From: PALSA-1196 sp036833805 | Lineage (GTDB): Bacteria; Pseudomonadota; Gammaproteobacteria; Steroidobacterales; Steroidobacteraceae | Length of the DNA: 12,646 nucleotides | Direction: 5' to 3' | Assembly: GCA_036833805.1 (NCBI GenBank) | Contig: DAITPA010000051.1 | Span: forward strand, 1-12,646 | Part shown: one piece after another, positions 1 to 7,347 of the stretch | Layout of the letters: every line of letters begins with the position of its first letter | Numbering within the stretch: position 1 is the first letter of the stretch | Notes under the pieces: generated by a model | What the model was told of the DNA's origin: nothing | The model's database searches: none | What the model saw: only the letters and a program-made list of their open reading frames with translations | Program-made: the position numbers and the translations under genes

Positions 1-137
1 CGCAGGCGCCGGATTTCAACCGGGGCTTGGCGAGCGCTACAAACCACAGGGCTAGGCAGGAATGCGCAGGCGTTCGGTGAATAGCCGAGTTTGACAACAA
101 AGCTGACAGCTACGAATAGATTTTGCGACGCCATGGA

Positions 138-911
138 TCACGGCCGACCGCGTCGGGCCATCGCGCACGTCGAGTCCAAGAGCGTTTCGGTTCCGGGCAC
201 ATTCTTGCCTGTAACTACGATGAATCCGGCGCCATCCTTGAACTGCATGCCGGCAACCATCAGCGTGTAGGCACCCATATCACGCTTGGCTCCTGGCATG
301 CGCTCCGCCAACAGCGCGAATGGATTGGCTGTACCCAAGTCCTCGCCCATCAGCCGCAGCGCCTGGTATTGTCCTTCCGCAAGCGTTATCGGCGACCAGC
401 TGTCGTTAAGGCGGTTGGCGGCCGCCTTGAGCACGCGATGAATTTCTCTGCCCAGGCATTCGATGTGGATGTGCAGTTGGTCCTGAGTGCGGGCGCGCTG
501 GGGATTAACTGCAAGCCCAATGACGTCTCTTGTCACGGTGCGCCCGAGTAGCGCCACAATCTCGCCGCGTGCGCGCCAGGCCGCCGCGAAATAGTTTGGT
601 GCGTTGGCCGCAAGAACTTCAGAACTCTCTATCCCGGCAGTGGTCGTCGTGGGAATTAGCAGGAAATGCGCGCCTCCCCTGATGTCGGCAAGAACGGCGT
701 AGCCGGCGCTGTCGCGGTCGGGATCAGATAGATAGACGCTCGCGCACGGAGCCGGGCCTTTTTTCCTGAGCCAATGAACGACACACTGCTCTTCAACGAT
801 TTGCCGCAAAGCATCGCGGTTCGCAGTGCGCGGTTCCATCGCCGCCGGCAGCGCGGTGCAGGCGCACGCGATAAGGACGACGGAACGTAATTTCGCAACC
901 GCTATGCTCAT
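138..911 (-). CDS. cdh: CDP-diacylglycerol diphosphatase (Cdh family), membrane or exported
   Basis: Predicted to hydrolyse CDP-diacylglycerol to phosphatidic acid and CMP in phospholipid turnover. The 257-residue product resembles E. coli Cdh (about 251 residues) along its length. Near the N-terminus it has the 'LRQIVEEQC' segment, then 'NYFAAAWRAR', the signature 'NPQRARTQDQLHIHIECL' (residues 136-153, with the HxH histidines at 147 and 149), and a C-terminal 'SPFALLAE'-like stretch (here NPFALLAERMPGAKRDMG). The frame is open upstream to 1136, but I chose the ATG at 911: it gives the family length and places a hydrophobic export or anchor segment (about residues 8-24) at the N-terminus, while the extension is arginine-rich and unlike the family. 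The segment contains LIAC (residues 13-16), which fits a lipobox. E. coli Cdh is instead thought to keep an uncleaved anchor, so lipidation is only a possibility. The gene is divergent from the small interrupted gene at 1169. Family assignment is firm; the start is fairly firm. Confidence 0.88.
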   Translation of the reverse strand: MSIAVAKLRSVVLIACACTALPAAMEPRTANRDALRQIVEEQCVVHWLRKKGPAPCASVYLSDPDRDSAGYAVLADIRGGAHFLLIPTTTTAGIESSEVLAANAPNYFAAAWRARGEIVALLGRTVTRDVIGLAVNPQRARTQDQLHIHIECLGREIHRVLKAAANRLNDSWSPITLAEGQYQALRLMGEDLGTANPFALLAERMPGAKRDMGAYTLMVAGMQFKDGAGFIVVTGKNVPGTETLLDSTCAMARRGRP

Positions 912-1168
912 CACCCAACTACTTATCCGGACACGCAAATCCGCAGCCGCCATCGCGAGGCTGCGCTTGCCATTTTGCTGCAAACGCTGGTGACGCGACA
1001 TTGCAAACGCGTGGCGGCCGCGGGCAGCACGCCGTCCGTTCCGGACGCTGCAGGGCATGCGCCGCCCGGTAAGGCGCGCTCGATCCGTCCGAAAAAGCCT
1101 TTTTGCTCGCATTCCCGCGCTCGGCCACTCTCGCAAGTCGTCAACGGCGACCAGACTTGCAGAAGCTG

Positions 1169-1444
1169 ATGCGCAGGGACGAGGATCTTGATGTGCTGTC
1201 CCACGAACAGCTGATCGTGCAAGTCAAGCGGCTGCGGACGGCGATTCGAACACACAGAGACTCGAGCGGTCATGATCTGTGCTGACATCATCCGGCGCTT
1301 TGGGCTCTGCTGCCCGAGAAACTGAGTGCAGCGATCGCGCTGCCCGGGAGGCCGCAGTTCATGTGCGGCTGCATAGGCTACCGTCAATCGCTCGATCAGC
1401 AAGCGCCCGACGCGCCCCGCACGCGCGCGCACTTTCAGAACTGA
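1169..1444 (+). pseudogene. small conserved protein gene interrupted by an in-frame TGA
   Basis: An ATG at 1169 opens a 38-codon frame ending at TGA 1283-1285. The same frame then stays open for 52 more codons to TGA 1442-1444. The two halves read like one small protein of about 91 residues. The first half has an acidic start, a helix-like 'SHEQLIVQVKRLR' and 'HRDSSGHDLC'; the second begins 'HHPALWALLPEK' and ends with 'GYRQSLDQQAPDAP'. I recall a family of uncharacterised proteobacterial proteins of about 90 residues with 'HDLCWHHPELW..LPE' and 'CVRYRQSLDEQAP', so the TGA sits exactly where a Trp codon (TGG) would be. The simplest reading is a one-base nonsense mutation; a sequencing error or read-through is also possible. 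TGG is used for Trp seven codons later, and TGA ends other genes here, so a recoded genetic code is unlikely. Function is unknown. The start could lie further upstream (TTG 1103), and no good ribosome-binding site is visible. Confidence 0.65.
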
Positions 1445-1520
1445 AGACAGCGCGTGTGTTGAACGGGGCCTTGCCTCGGCAGCTGCATATAACATGCGCT
1501 TGCAGACTCGATAGGTTGCA

Positions 1521-1534
1521 CAATGCGCGCATTG
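1521..1534. promoter_or_regulatory. 14-bp perfect palindrome upstream of the acylase gene
   Basis: CAATGCGCGCATTG is a perfect inverted repeat about 80 bp before the acylase start, in the non-coding gap after the interrupted small gene. Its place and symmetry suit a dimeric regulator site, but no regulator gene is nearby and I see no convincing -35/-10 pair to anchor it. It could be chance in GC-rich DNA. Confidence 0.25.
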
Positions 1535-1613
1535 GGCAGGCAGTCCTGCAAAATGCTCTCACCGGAACTGTAAATTTGGGCCATTCGCGCCGCAGGCAGA
1601 ATAAGCGCTTTTG

Positions 1614-3812
1614 ATGAAAACATTACTACGAGTCCGCACGCTGGCTTTGTGGGCAGCCTCGATCCAGATCCAGGTGTTATGCATATCGCCGGCACTCGCC
1701 TCCAGTGCCGATGTCAAGCGAATGCAGATCGAAGCTCAAGACACCACCATTGTCCGCGACGATTGGGGGATTGCTCACGTCCATGGGAAGAGCGACGCTG
1801 ACGCCGTGTTTGGCATGATCTATGCCGAAGCAGAAGATGATTTTAATCGCGTGGAGACCAATTATCTCAACACGATGGGGCGGCTGGCGGAAGCCGAAGG
1901 CGAGAAGGCCATCTATCAAGATTTGCGAGTGCGGCTTTTCGTAAGCCCGGGTGCACTCAAGCGGCGGTACGCGGCAAGTCCTGCTTGGCTGCAGGTACTA
2001 ATGACGGCGTGGGCGGATGGCTTGAATCTCTATCTTCGCAGCCATCGACAGGTGAAACCGCGCGTGATCGGGAAGTTCGAGCCGTGGATGGCGTTAAGCT
2101 TCAGCGAAGGGAGCATAGGAGGCGACATCGAGCGCGTGCCGCTCGATGCGCTCGCAACCTTTTACGGCGCGCGCCCGCGCGCGCGCTTCGCGGCGGCGCA
2201 GCGCGATCAGCCGCAAGAACCGAAGGGCTCGAACGGCTTTGCCATAGCCCCAGCGAATGCAAAGAACCATCATGCCTTGCTGCTCATCAATCCGCATACG
2301 TCGTTTTTCTTTCGCTCAGAACTGCAGGCGACGAGCGATGAAGGGCTCAACGCCTATGGCGCAGCCACTTGGGGGCAATTCTTTATCTATCAGGGGTTCA
2401 ACGAGCGCGTCGGCTGGGTGCACACGTCAAGCGGCTTGGACGCAGTCGATTTCTTCTCGGAAACGATCGTAAAGAAGCACGGGCGAATCTTTTATCGCTA
2501 CGCAAGCGAGCTGCGTCCTGTCTCGACATCGACAATCAGAATTGCTTATCGCGACCGACGCGGCGGTTATGCATGGAAGAGCTTTACGGCATACCGGACG
2601 CACCATGGGCCAATTATTCAAGAGCGTGATGGTAAGTGGGTCAGCATCGCTCTGATGCAAAAACCCGTCGAGGCCTTGAGCCAGTCCTTCCTGCTTACCA
2701 AGGCGCAAAGTTACGCAGCTTTCATGAAGGTCATGGAGCTGCGCGCCAACTCGTCAAATAATACAATCTTCGCGGACGCTGACGGCGACATCGCCTACCT
2801 GCATCCGCAGTTCATTCCCCGCCGTGACGACCGTTTCGACTATACAGAGCCGGTGGACGGTGCCGATCCTGCCACCGATTGGCACGGGCTGCACGCGCTC
2901 GACGAGGCACCGCACCTCTTAAATCCGCCCAACGGCTGGATCATGAACACAAACAATTGGCCGTATTCAGCCGCGGGAGCAAATAGCCCCAAGCGTGAAA
3001 ACTATCCCCGTTATATGGATACAGCAGGCGAGACGCCGCGCGGCGTACACGCCGCAATGGTTCTGCAAGACACGCAGGACTTTACGCTCGCATCGCTAAA
3101 TGACGCGGCTTTTGACTCTTACCTGCCCGCATTTGCGCGTTTGATCCCAACGCTTTTGAAGGCCTATGATGGTCTAGCTGCGACGCGCCCCTTGAAAGGC
3201 AAGCTCGGGGAACAAATCGAGATCCTGCGGAGCTGGGACTATCGCTGGTCTGCTGAATCTGTGGCGACTTCGCTTGCCTGTCTTTGGGGTGATGCACTTT
3301 GGGGCGAGGTCGAGAAGGACGCGAAAGGCGCCAAGGTATCGGTCTATGACTACATAGCGGAGCGTACTACTGGGGAGCAGAAGCTTGCGGCTCTGGCCGC
3401 AGTATCCGGGCGCCTGGAACATGACTTTGGCAGCTGGCGAATCGCGTGGGGCGAGATCAATCGCTTTCAGCGCTTAACAGGCGATATCGTGCAGACGTTT
3501 ACGGACGCGGGCGCGAGCGTCGCGATCCGCTTCACTTCCGCACGCTGGGGCTCATTGGCCTCTTTTGGAGCGCGTCGCTACGAGGGCACCAATAAGTACT
3601 ATGGATCCAGCGGCAATAGCTTCGTCGCCATCGTCGAATTCGGCGAAAAGGTTGCTGCGCGTGCCGTCTCGACAGGCGGTGAGAGCGGCGATCCACACTC
3701 GGCGCACTTCGACGATCAAACGGCGCGCTATGCCGACGGGGCGCTTAGGGAAGTCTATTTCTACCCGTCGCAACTCATCGGCCATATCGAGCGCGCATAT
3801 CATCCGCACTGA
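1614..3812 (+). CDS. secreted penicillin-acylase family (S45) N-terminal nucleophile amidase
   Basis: Predicted periplasmic amidohydrolase that cleaves the amide bond of an N-acyl compound. The family includes penicillin, cephalosporin, aculeacin and acyl-homoserine-lactone acylases. From the ATG at 1614 (a TTG at 1611 is also possible) the product is 732 residues. A signal peptide covers about residues 1-29, ending ALA before Ser. The autoprocessing site GSN is at 205-207, so Ser206 would become the N-terminal nucleophile of a beta chain of about 527 residues. His228 (in 'NPHT') sits where the family has the beta-His23. 'THHGPII', 'NNTIFADADGDIAYL' (candidate oxyanion Asn382/383), 'GWIMNTNNWPYS', 'WGEINRFQ' and a C-terminal 'SGDPHSAHFDDQ' are further family marks. 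Length and motifs indicate an intact enzyme. Substrate cannot be read from sequence; acyl-homoserine lactones or N-acyl amino acids are candidates. One sampled line (2461-2520) is 31/60 G+C against 39/60 for a line in birA (10741-10800), a hint of different origin. No strong ribosome-binding site is seen. Confidence 0.92.
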   Translation: MKTLLRVRTLALWAASIQIQVLCISPALASSADVKRMQIEAQDTTIVRDDWGIAHVHGKSDADAVFGMIYAEAEDDFNRVETNYLNTMGRLAEAEGEKAIYQDLRVRLFVSPGALKRRYAASPAWLQVLMTAWADGLNLYLRSHRQVKPRVIGKFEPWMALSFSEGSIGGDIERVPLDALATFYGARPRARFAAAQRDQPQEPKGSNGFAIAPANAKNHHALLLINPHTSFFFRSELQATSDEGLNAYGAATWGQFFIYQGFNERVGWVHTSSGLDAVDFFSETIVKKHGRIFYRYASELRPVSTSTIRIAYRDRRGGYAWKSFTAYRTHHGPIIQERDGKWVSIALMQKPVEALSQSFLLTKAQSYAAFMKVMELRANSSNNTIFADADGDIAYLHPQFIPRRDDRFDYTEPVDGADPATDWHGLHALDEAPHLLNPPNGWIMNTNNWPYSAAGANSPKRENYPRYMDTAGETPRGVHAAMVLQDTQDFTLASLNDAAFDSYLPAFARLIPTLLKAYDGLAATRPLKGKLGEQIEILRSWDYRWSAESVATSLACLWGDALWGEVEKDAKGAKVSVYDYIAERTTGEQKLAALAAVSGRLEHDFGSWRIAWGEINRFQRLTGDIVQTFTDAGASVAIRFTSARWGSLASFGARRYEGTNKYYGSSGNSFVAIVEFGEKVAARAVSTGGESGDPHSAHFDDQTARYADGALREVYFYPSQLIGHIERAYHPH

Positions 3813-3929
3813 CGACGTTGTCCCATTTTGACGGCGGCAAGCGAAGTTGTAGACAGATCACAGGTCGTTGCCCGTGGAGCAGCTAACTGACAGGGCACCG
3901 CGCGCGTCCAAAGCAGCGCGAAATGCTCA

Positions 3930-5414
3930 TCACGCGTCAGAGTGTTCGGCACGAGCCTTGAGGCGGGTGCCGCGCCAAAATATGCCGGTACCGATCAAGT
4001 TTACAGCGAGCGCGGCGAGCGCGACTTTGAGTGCGAACAACCACGGGTGGGGTACAGGGACGATGGGGATCAGGTTGAACACCATTGACAGCGCCGTGAC
4101 GGCGATGCCGCACAGGCAGGCAAGACGCAGCACGATTCCGGGACGCAGGTCCGGGCGCAAGCTGCAGCGCGTGCCGGCGCCAAGCGGAACTGCAAACATG
4201 AGCAGGTAATTCAAGCCGTAGCAGAGGTTGCCGCTGGTGACGATAAGCTGGAAGGCTTCTTGCGCACCGGTGCCGATGGAGGCAAAACAGGAGCACATCA
4301 CGGCGAGCAGCCCGATCACGACGAGGGACCGAGTGGGCGTGCGGAAGCGCGGATGCAGACGGGTGAACCAGCTGGGAATGAGATGGTCCCAGGCGGCAAC
4401 CATCGGCAGACGGCTTGTCTCGGCGACGAGCACGGCGAACTGGGCGATGGTGGCCGCGGCGAGGACGAGGATGGCAGCGCGGCCGAGCAGTTGGCCCCAG
4501 TCGACTGAGCCTGCAATCATAGGATGAGCAAAGGCGGTGGCGAGAGCTTGAGGGACGGGTCCGGTGAGGTCGATCTTTTCGGCCGGAGTGTAGGTAAGCA
4601 GCGAACCCGTCATGAGCATGTACAGCAGGGCAATACCGGGGGCGGCGATCCAGGCGGAGCGCAAGATGGTGCGCGCGGCATCGCGGGTTTCGCCGGCAAA
4701 GATGGCGACTTGCTCAAGACCGGTGAGCCCGTTGAAGGTGAGCTTGGTGAAAAGATTGAGGCTCATCAGCGTGATGACGGGGAACGCGAGTGAGAACGGC
4801 CGCTGCGGGGCGATGTGCGGATGGCTGCTGCTCGTGTGGGGGTGCACGAACAGTAGAACCGCGAGGAGCGCGATCACGAGGAGCGTGACGCCGGTACCGA
4901 AGTGCGCGATCCAGCGTCCCATACGAAAGCCGGGAATATTGACCAGCACGATGAGCCCGAACAGCCCGATGTTGAGTCCGGTGATGAAGGCGTGACTGTC
5001 AACCATCCAGGCAGCGCGGGGCCCGAGCGCGTAGCTGAGGCTAGCGCCCGTTTGGATGCCGAGGCTCGAGACGGCAAGCAGCGCCCATGCGCCAAAGTTC
5101 CAGGCACTGATAAAGCCGGCAAACGGGCCGAAGGTATGCTTGGTCCATTGATAGACGCCACCTTCAAGAGGCCAGATCTTGACGCAGTAGTTGATGACCG
5201 TAGCGACGGGTAGGAACAAGAAGACGACGCCGAGCAGCCAGAATGCAACGTGGGTACTACCCTGACGCGCGGCGATCCCGCACCAGGTGACGCCGACCAC
5301 GAGCAAGACCTGCATCGGGATGAGGTCAGCAAGGCCGAGTGACTTGCGCAGCGCGTGCTGTGCACGTTCGCTCGTGAGCGGTGCCTCGCTGGCAGGTGCC
5401 GCTGGCGACTTCAA
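3930..5414 (-). CDS. APC-family amino-acid permease or antiporter
   Basis: Predicted inner-membrane amino-acid or amine transporter of the APC superfamily, 494 residues with about 12 membrane segments (the first at about 32-50, then 55-77, 98-120, 142-162, 172-190, 209-230, 253-274, 308-332, 362-382, 390-412, 428-449 and 456-478). Family marks are 'PLEGGVYQW' (82-90) after TM2, 'LEQVAIFAGETRDAARTI' (233-250), equivalent to the E-x-x-(x)-P-x-R loop after TM6, and 'ETSRLPMVAAWDHLIPSWF' (332-350) followed by 'HPRFRTPTRSL', the conserved loop after TM8. TM1 lacks the usual Gly-x-Gly run and reads VVGVTWCGIAA, so substrate is not predictable. Glutamate/GABA-type antiporters are the nearest comparison I can make. 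The start is TTG at 5414: an in-frame TGA lies seven codons upstream and the next ATG falls inside TM1, so no better start exists. The gene is convergent with the acylase and divergent from the M20 peptidase gene, and both of those encode exported hydrolases. Confidence 0.9.
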   Translation of the reverse strand: MKSPAAPASEAPLTSERAQHALRKSLGLADLIPMQVLLVVGVTWCGIAARQGSTHVAFWLLGVVFLFLPVATVINYCVKIWPLEGGVYQWTKHTFGPFAGFISAWNFGAWALLAVSSLGIQTGASLSYALGPRAAWMVDSHAFITGLNIGLFGLIVLVNIPGFRMGRWIAHFGTGVTLLVIALLAVLLFVHPHTSSSHPHIAPQRPFSLAFPVITLMSLNLFTKLTFNGLTGLEQVAIFAGETRDAARTILRSAWIAAPGIALLYMLMTGSLLTYTPAEKIDLTGPVPQALATAFAHPMIAGSVDWGQLLGRAAILVLAAATIAQFAVLVAETSRLPMVAAWDHLIPSWFTRLHPRFRTPTRSLVVIGLLAVMCSCFASIGTGAQEAFQLIVTSGNLCYGLNYLLMFAVPLGAGTRCSLRPDLRPGIVLRLACLCGIAVTALSMVFNLIPIVPVPHPWLFALKVALAALAVNLIGTGIFWRGTRLKARAEHSDA

Positions 5415-5418
5415 TGTC

Positions 5419-5430
5419 TGACGCGCGTCA
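5419..5430. promoter_or_regulatory. 12-bp palindrome at the permease translation start
   Basis: TGACGCGCGTCA is a perfect palindrome lying 5-16 nt upstream of the permease TTG start, over the expected ribosome-binding region. A bound protein, or pairing within the mRNA, could limit permease expression. No Shine-Dalgarno sequence is apparent there. It may be chance. Confidence 0.22.
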
Positions 5431-5699
5431 TGTCACTGGCGACTTTTGCGCGACATAAGCCATTCGGAATTGGGGCAGCGAGTCGGTGATCGGCCACCCT
5501 TGTCACTTCGATGCAACAAAGGCGTGAGCAATTGGCCGTTGCGGCTGAGTTCGGGGCCATGGCGGGTCTGATGCATCGCGACAGCGATGGCAACCACGGC
5601 CGGGCCGCCGACGGAAACGTCGCGCTCCCGGCCTTCCTGTTCGGCGCTGAGGCCACCCTCAAACCGCTGCCTTCCGCCATCTTGTTGTCCTGCGTTCCC

Positions 5700-5730
5700 C
5701 CGCGTTACGAATATTCGCGGATGCATGCAT
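5700..5730. promoter_or_regulatory. cluster of short dyads upstream of the M20 peptidase gene
   Basis: Two perfect 10-bp palindromes lie 3 nt apart: CGAATATTCG (5708-5717) and ATGCATGCAT (5721-5730). The first overlaps a second possible stem, CCGCG (5700-5704) with CGCGG (5716-5720). The patch is more AT-rich than its surroundings and sits about 125 bp before the peptidase ATG, where an operator or promoter would be expected. No matching regulator is known to me. Confidence 0.22.
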
Positions 5731-5854
5731 GGTTGGCAACAAACATAGGTTGGCGCCTGTGGCCAGACTGATGGCGCCCGCAAGCCGGATCGACTAATCT
5801 TTTCGCTCGATCAACGAGCTCCGCTTGACTGCGGCGCGACGAAGGCGAAAGTAG

Positions 5855-7270
5855 ATGAGACGCATCAAGGTTCTGGCGGCTGCTTTTGTGGTCACAAGTC
5901 TGGCCGCAGCAGCAGCGGGCAACTGCGCGGAAGGAGCGGATGGGCGGCAGCGATTCCGCGATATCTATAAAGAGCTCGTTGAGACGAACACCACGCTCTC
6001 CGTCGGCGACTGCACGCTCGCCGCGCAGCGCATGGCGGCGCGACTCAAGACCGCCGGCTATCCGGATGCGGATCTGCACGTATTCGTGCCGGAAGGGCAT
6101 CCCAAGGAGGGCGGCCTGCTGGCAGTGCTGCATGGCTCCGACGCCAAAGCCAAGGCGATTCTAATGCTCGCACATATCGATGTGGTCGAGGCCAAGCGCG
6201 AGGACTGGACGCGCGATCCCTTCACACTGATCGAGGAGGACGGCTACTTCTACGGCCGCGGCACGAGTGACATGAAGGCCCAGGCCGCGATTTGGGTCGA
6301 TAATCTGATCCGCTATCGTGGCGAACATTATAAACCCAAGCGCACGATCAAGATGGCACTGACCTGCGGGGAAGAGACCAACAGCGCGCTGAACGGCGCT
6401 GGCTGGCTCGCCACAAACGCGCGCGACGCCATAGATGCGCAGCTTGCTCTCACGGAGGGCGTCGATGGTGATCTCGACGCGCAGGGCCGCCACATCGCGC
6501 TCGAAATTCTCGCCGCCGAAAAAACATCGCAGAACTTTGTGTTCGAGACGACCAATCCCGGCGGCCACAGCTCACGGCCGGTACCCGACAACGCGATCTA
6601 TCAGCTGGTGCGTGCAGTGGATCGGGTGAGCCACTACGAATTCCCGGTGCAGCTTGATGACGCCAACCGTGCGTATTTTACCGGCATGTCAAAGATCGTC
6701 GGCGGCGAGGCGGGCGCCGCTATGGCGGACGTGGTCAGGAATCCGCAGGACGCGCGTGCGATTGCCGTACTCGATAAGAACCAGAATTGGCACGCCATGC
6801 TTCGCACGACCTGCGTTGCAACCATGCTGTCGGCCGGCCACGCAACCAACGCCCTGCCGCAACGGGCACACGCGAACATCAACTGCCGCATCTTTCCCGG
6901 CGTCACGCGCGATGACATCCTCGCGCAACTCGTGAAGATCGCTGATGACCCCGCCGTCGTGGTCACGATCCCCGAGGTCAGGGGACCGGCCGCAAAACCC
7001 TCACCGTTAACGCCGCAAGTCTTGCAGCCGATCGAGAAGCTGGCGCATGAGATGTGGCCTGGAGTTCCCGTTGTTCCTGCTCTTGAGCCGGGCGCATCGG
7101 ACGCCCAGTTCCTGAATCCGGCGGGCATTCCGACCTATGGGATCACCGGACTCTTCACGGACCCCGACGGCGGGCACATCCACGGACTGAACGAGCGCAT
7201 CCGCGTCGGATCGGTCTATGAGGGCCGTACGTTTCTCTATCGGCTGGTGAAGCTCTATGCAGAGCAGTAA
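5855..7270 (+). CDS. secreted M20-family zinc metallopeptidase (carboxypeptidase/dipeptidase type)
   Basis: Predicted exported di-zinc peptidase that removes C-terminal residues or splits dipeptides or N-acyl amino acids. The product is 471 residues. A signal peptide covers roughly residues 1-25. Metal and catalytic residues are all present: His107 and Asp109 in 'AHIDVV', bridging Asp139 in 'GRGTSDMK', general base Glu173 with ligand Glu174 in 'CGEETN', Glu201 in 'TEG', and His443 in 'HIHGLNERI'. 'NPGGHSSRP' (234-242) is the lid or dimerisation-domain signature. A Shine-Dalgarno-like GAAGG (5841-5845) precedes the ATG. Length and ligand set suggest an active enzyme. The gene is divergent from the amino-acid permease, which suggests, but does not show, that released amino acids are taken up. 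Exact substrate is unknown. Confidence 0.93.
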   Translation: MRRIKVLAAAFVVTSLAAAAAGNCAEGADGRQRFRDIYKELVETNTTLSVGDCTLAAQRMAARLKTAGYPDADLHVFVPEGHPKEGGLLAVLHGSDAKAKAILMLAHIDVVEAKREDWTRDPFTLIEEDGYFYGRGTSDMKAQAAIWVDNLIRYRGEHYKPKRTIKMALTCGEETNSALNGAGWLATNARDAIDAQLALTEGVDGDLDAQGRHIALEILAAEKTSQNFVFETTNPGGHSSRPVPDNAIYQLVRAVDRVSHYEFPVQLDDANRAYFTGMSKIVGGEAGAAMADVVRNPQDARAIAVLDKNQNWHAMLRTTCVATMLSAGHATNALPQRAHANINCRIFPGVTRDDILAQLVKIADDPAVVVTIPEVRGPAAKPSPLTPQVLQPIEKLAHEMWPGVPVVPALEPGASDAQFLNPAGIPTYGITGLFTDPDGGHIHGLNERIRVGSVYEGRTFLYRLVKLYAEQ

Positions 7271-7300
7271 GGCGCACGCGGCGCGGCTCGCGATTGCGCC
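7271..7300. terminator. GC-rich hairpin between convergent genes, possible terminator
   Basis: Directly after the peptidase stop, GGCGCA-CGCG (7271-7280) can pair with CGCG and TGCGCC (7289-7300) around an 8-nt loop with a 2-nt bulge. It sits in the 77-bp gap between two convergent genes, where a terminator is expected, but no T-run follows on either strand. It is at best an atypical intrinsic terminator. Confidence 0.28.
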
Positions 7301-7347
7301 GATCGTCAGGATCTTAGGACCTTATCGATGAGTTCGCCGATCGCGCA

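Larger units (their letters stand above)
5415..5854. other. 440-bp divergent intergenic region between permease and peptidase
   Basis: This gap must hold the start signals for both the permease and the M20 peptidase. Open frames of 86-116 codons run through it on both strands, but they show no recognisable domain, no ribosome-binding site and no membrane or signal segment, so I do not call a gene. It contains short dyads at 5419-5430 and 5708-5730. A 10-bp direct repeat, CTGGCGACTT, starts inside the permease gene (5402-5411) and recurs in the gap (5436-5445). Confidence 0.5.

Noticed and set aside
2..55. Short plus-strand frame ending at TAG (…GFQPGLGERYKPQG) that could be the tail of a gene cut by the window start
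   Set aside because: Only 17 codons are visible and I recognise no family; not enough to support a partial gene. I see nothing else in 1-137.
1091..1106. AAAAAGCCTTTTT near-palindrome
   Set aside because: The arms would need a one-base loop, so it cannot form a stable hairpin, and it is not placed at a gene end.
912..1136. 75-codon upstream extension of the cdh frame
   Set aside because: It is Arg-rich, lacks resemblance to Cdh proteins and would bury the signal or anchor segment; the ATG at 911 gives the usual length.
1283..1285. Selenocysteine or a TGA-to-Trp genetic code as the explanation for the interrupted gene
   Set aside because: TGA ends several intact genes in this window (cdh, the acylase, birA), so the code is not reassigned. 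I saw no evidence for a selenocysteine insertion element and the family position appears to be Trp.
923..1495. 190-codon minus-strand frame covering the cdh upstream region and the small interrupted gene
   Set aside because: No similarity recognised; it overlaps the conserved small protein on the other strand, which has the better coding signature.
3813..3929. Terminator between the convergent acylase and permease genes
   Set aside because: Only a 5-bp stem (TGCCC/GGGCA) with a long loop and no T-run; not supportable.
5433..5783. 116-codon minus-strand frame and an overlapping 86-codon plus-strand frame in the permease-peptidase gap
   Set aside because: No recognisable motif, no ribosome-binding site, and both strands are open in this GC-rich stretch, as expected by chance.
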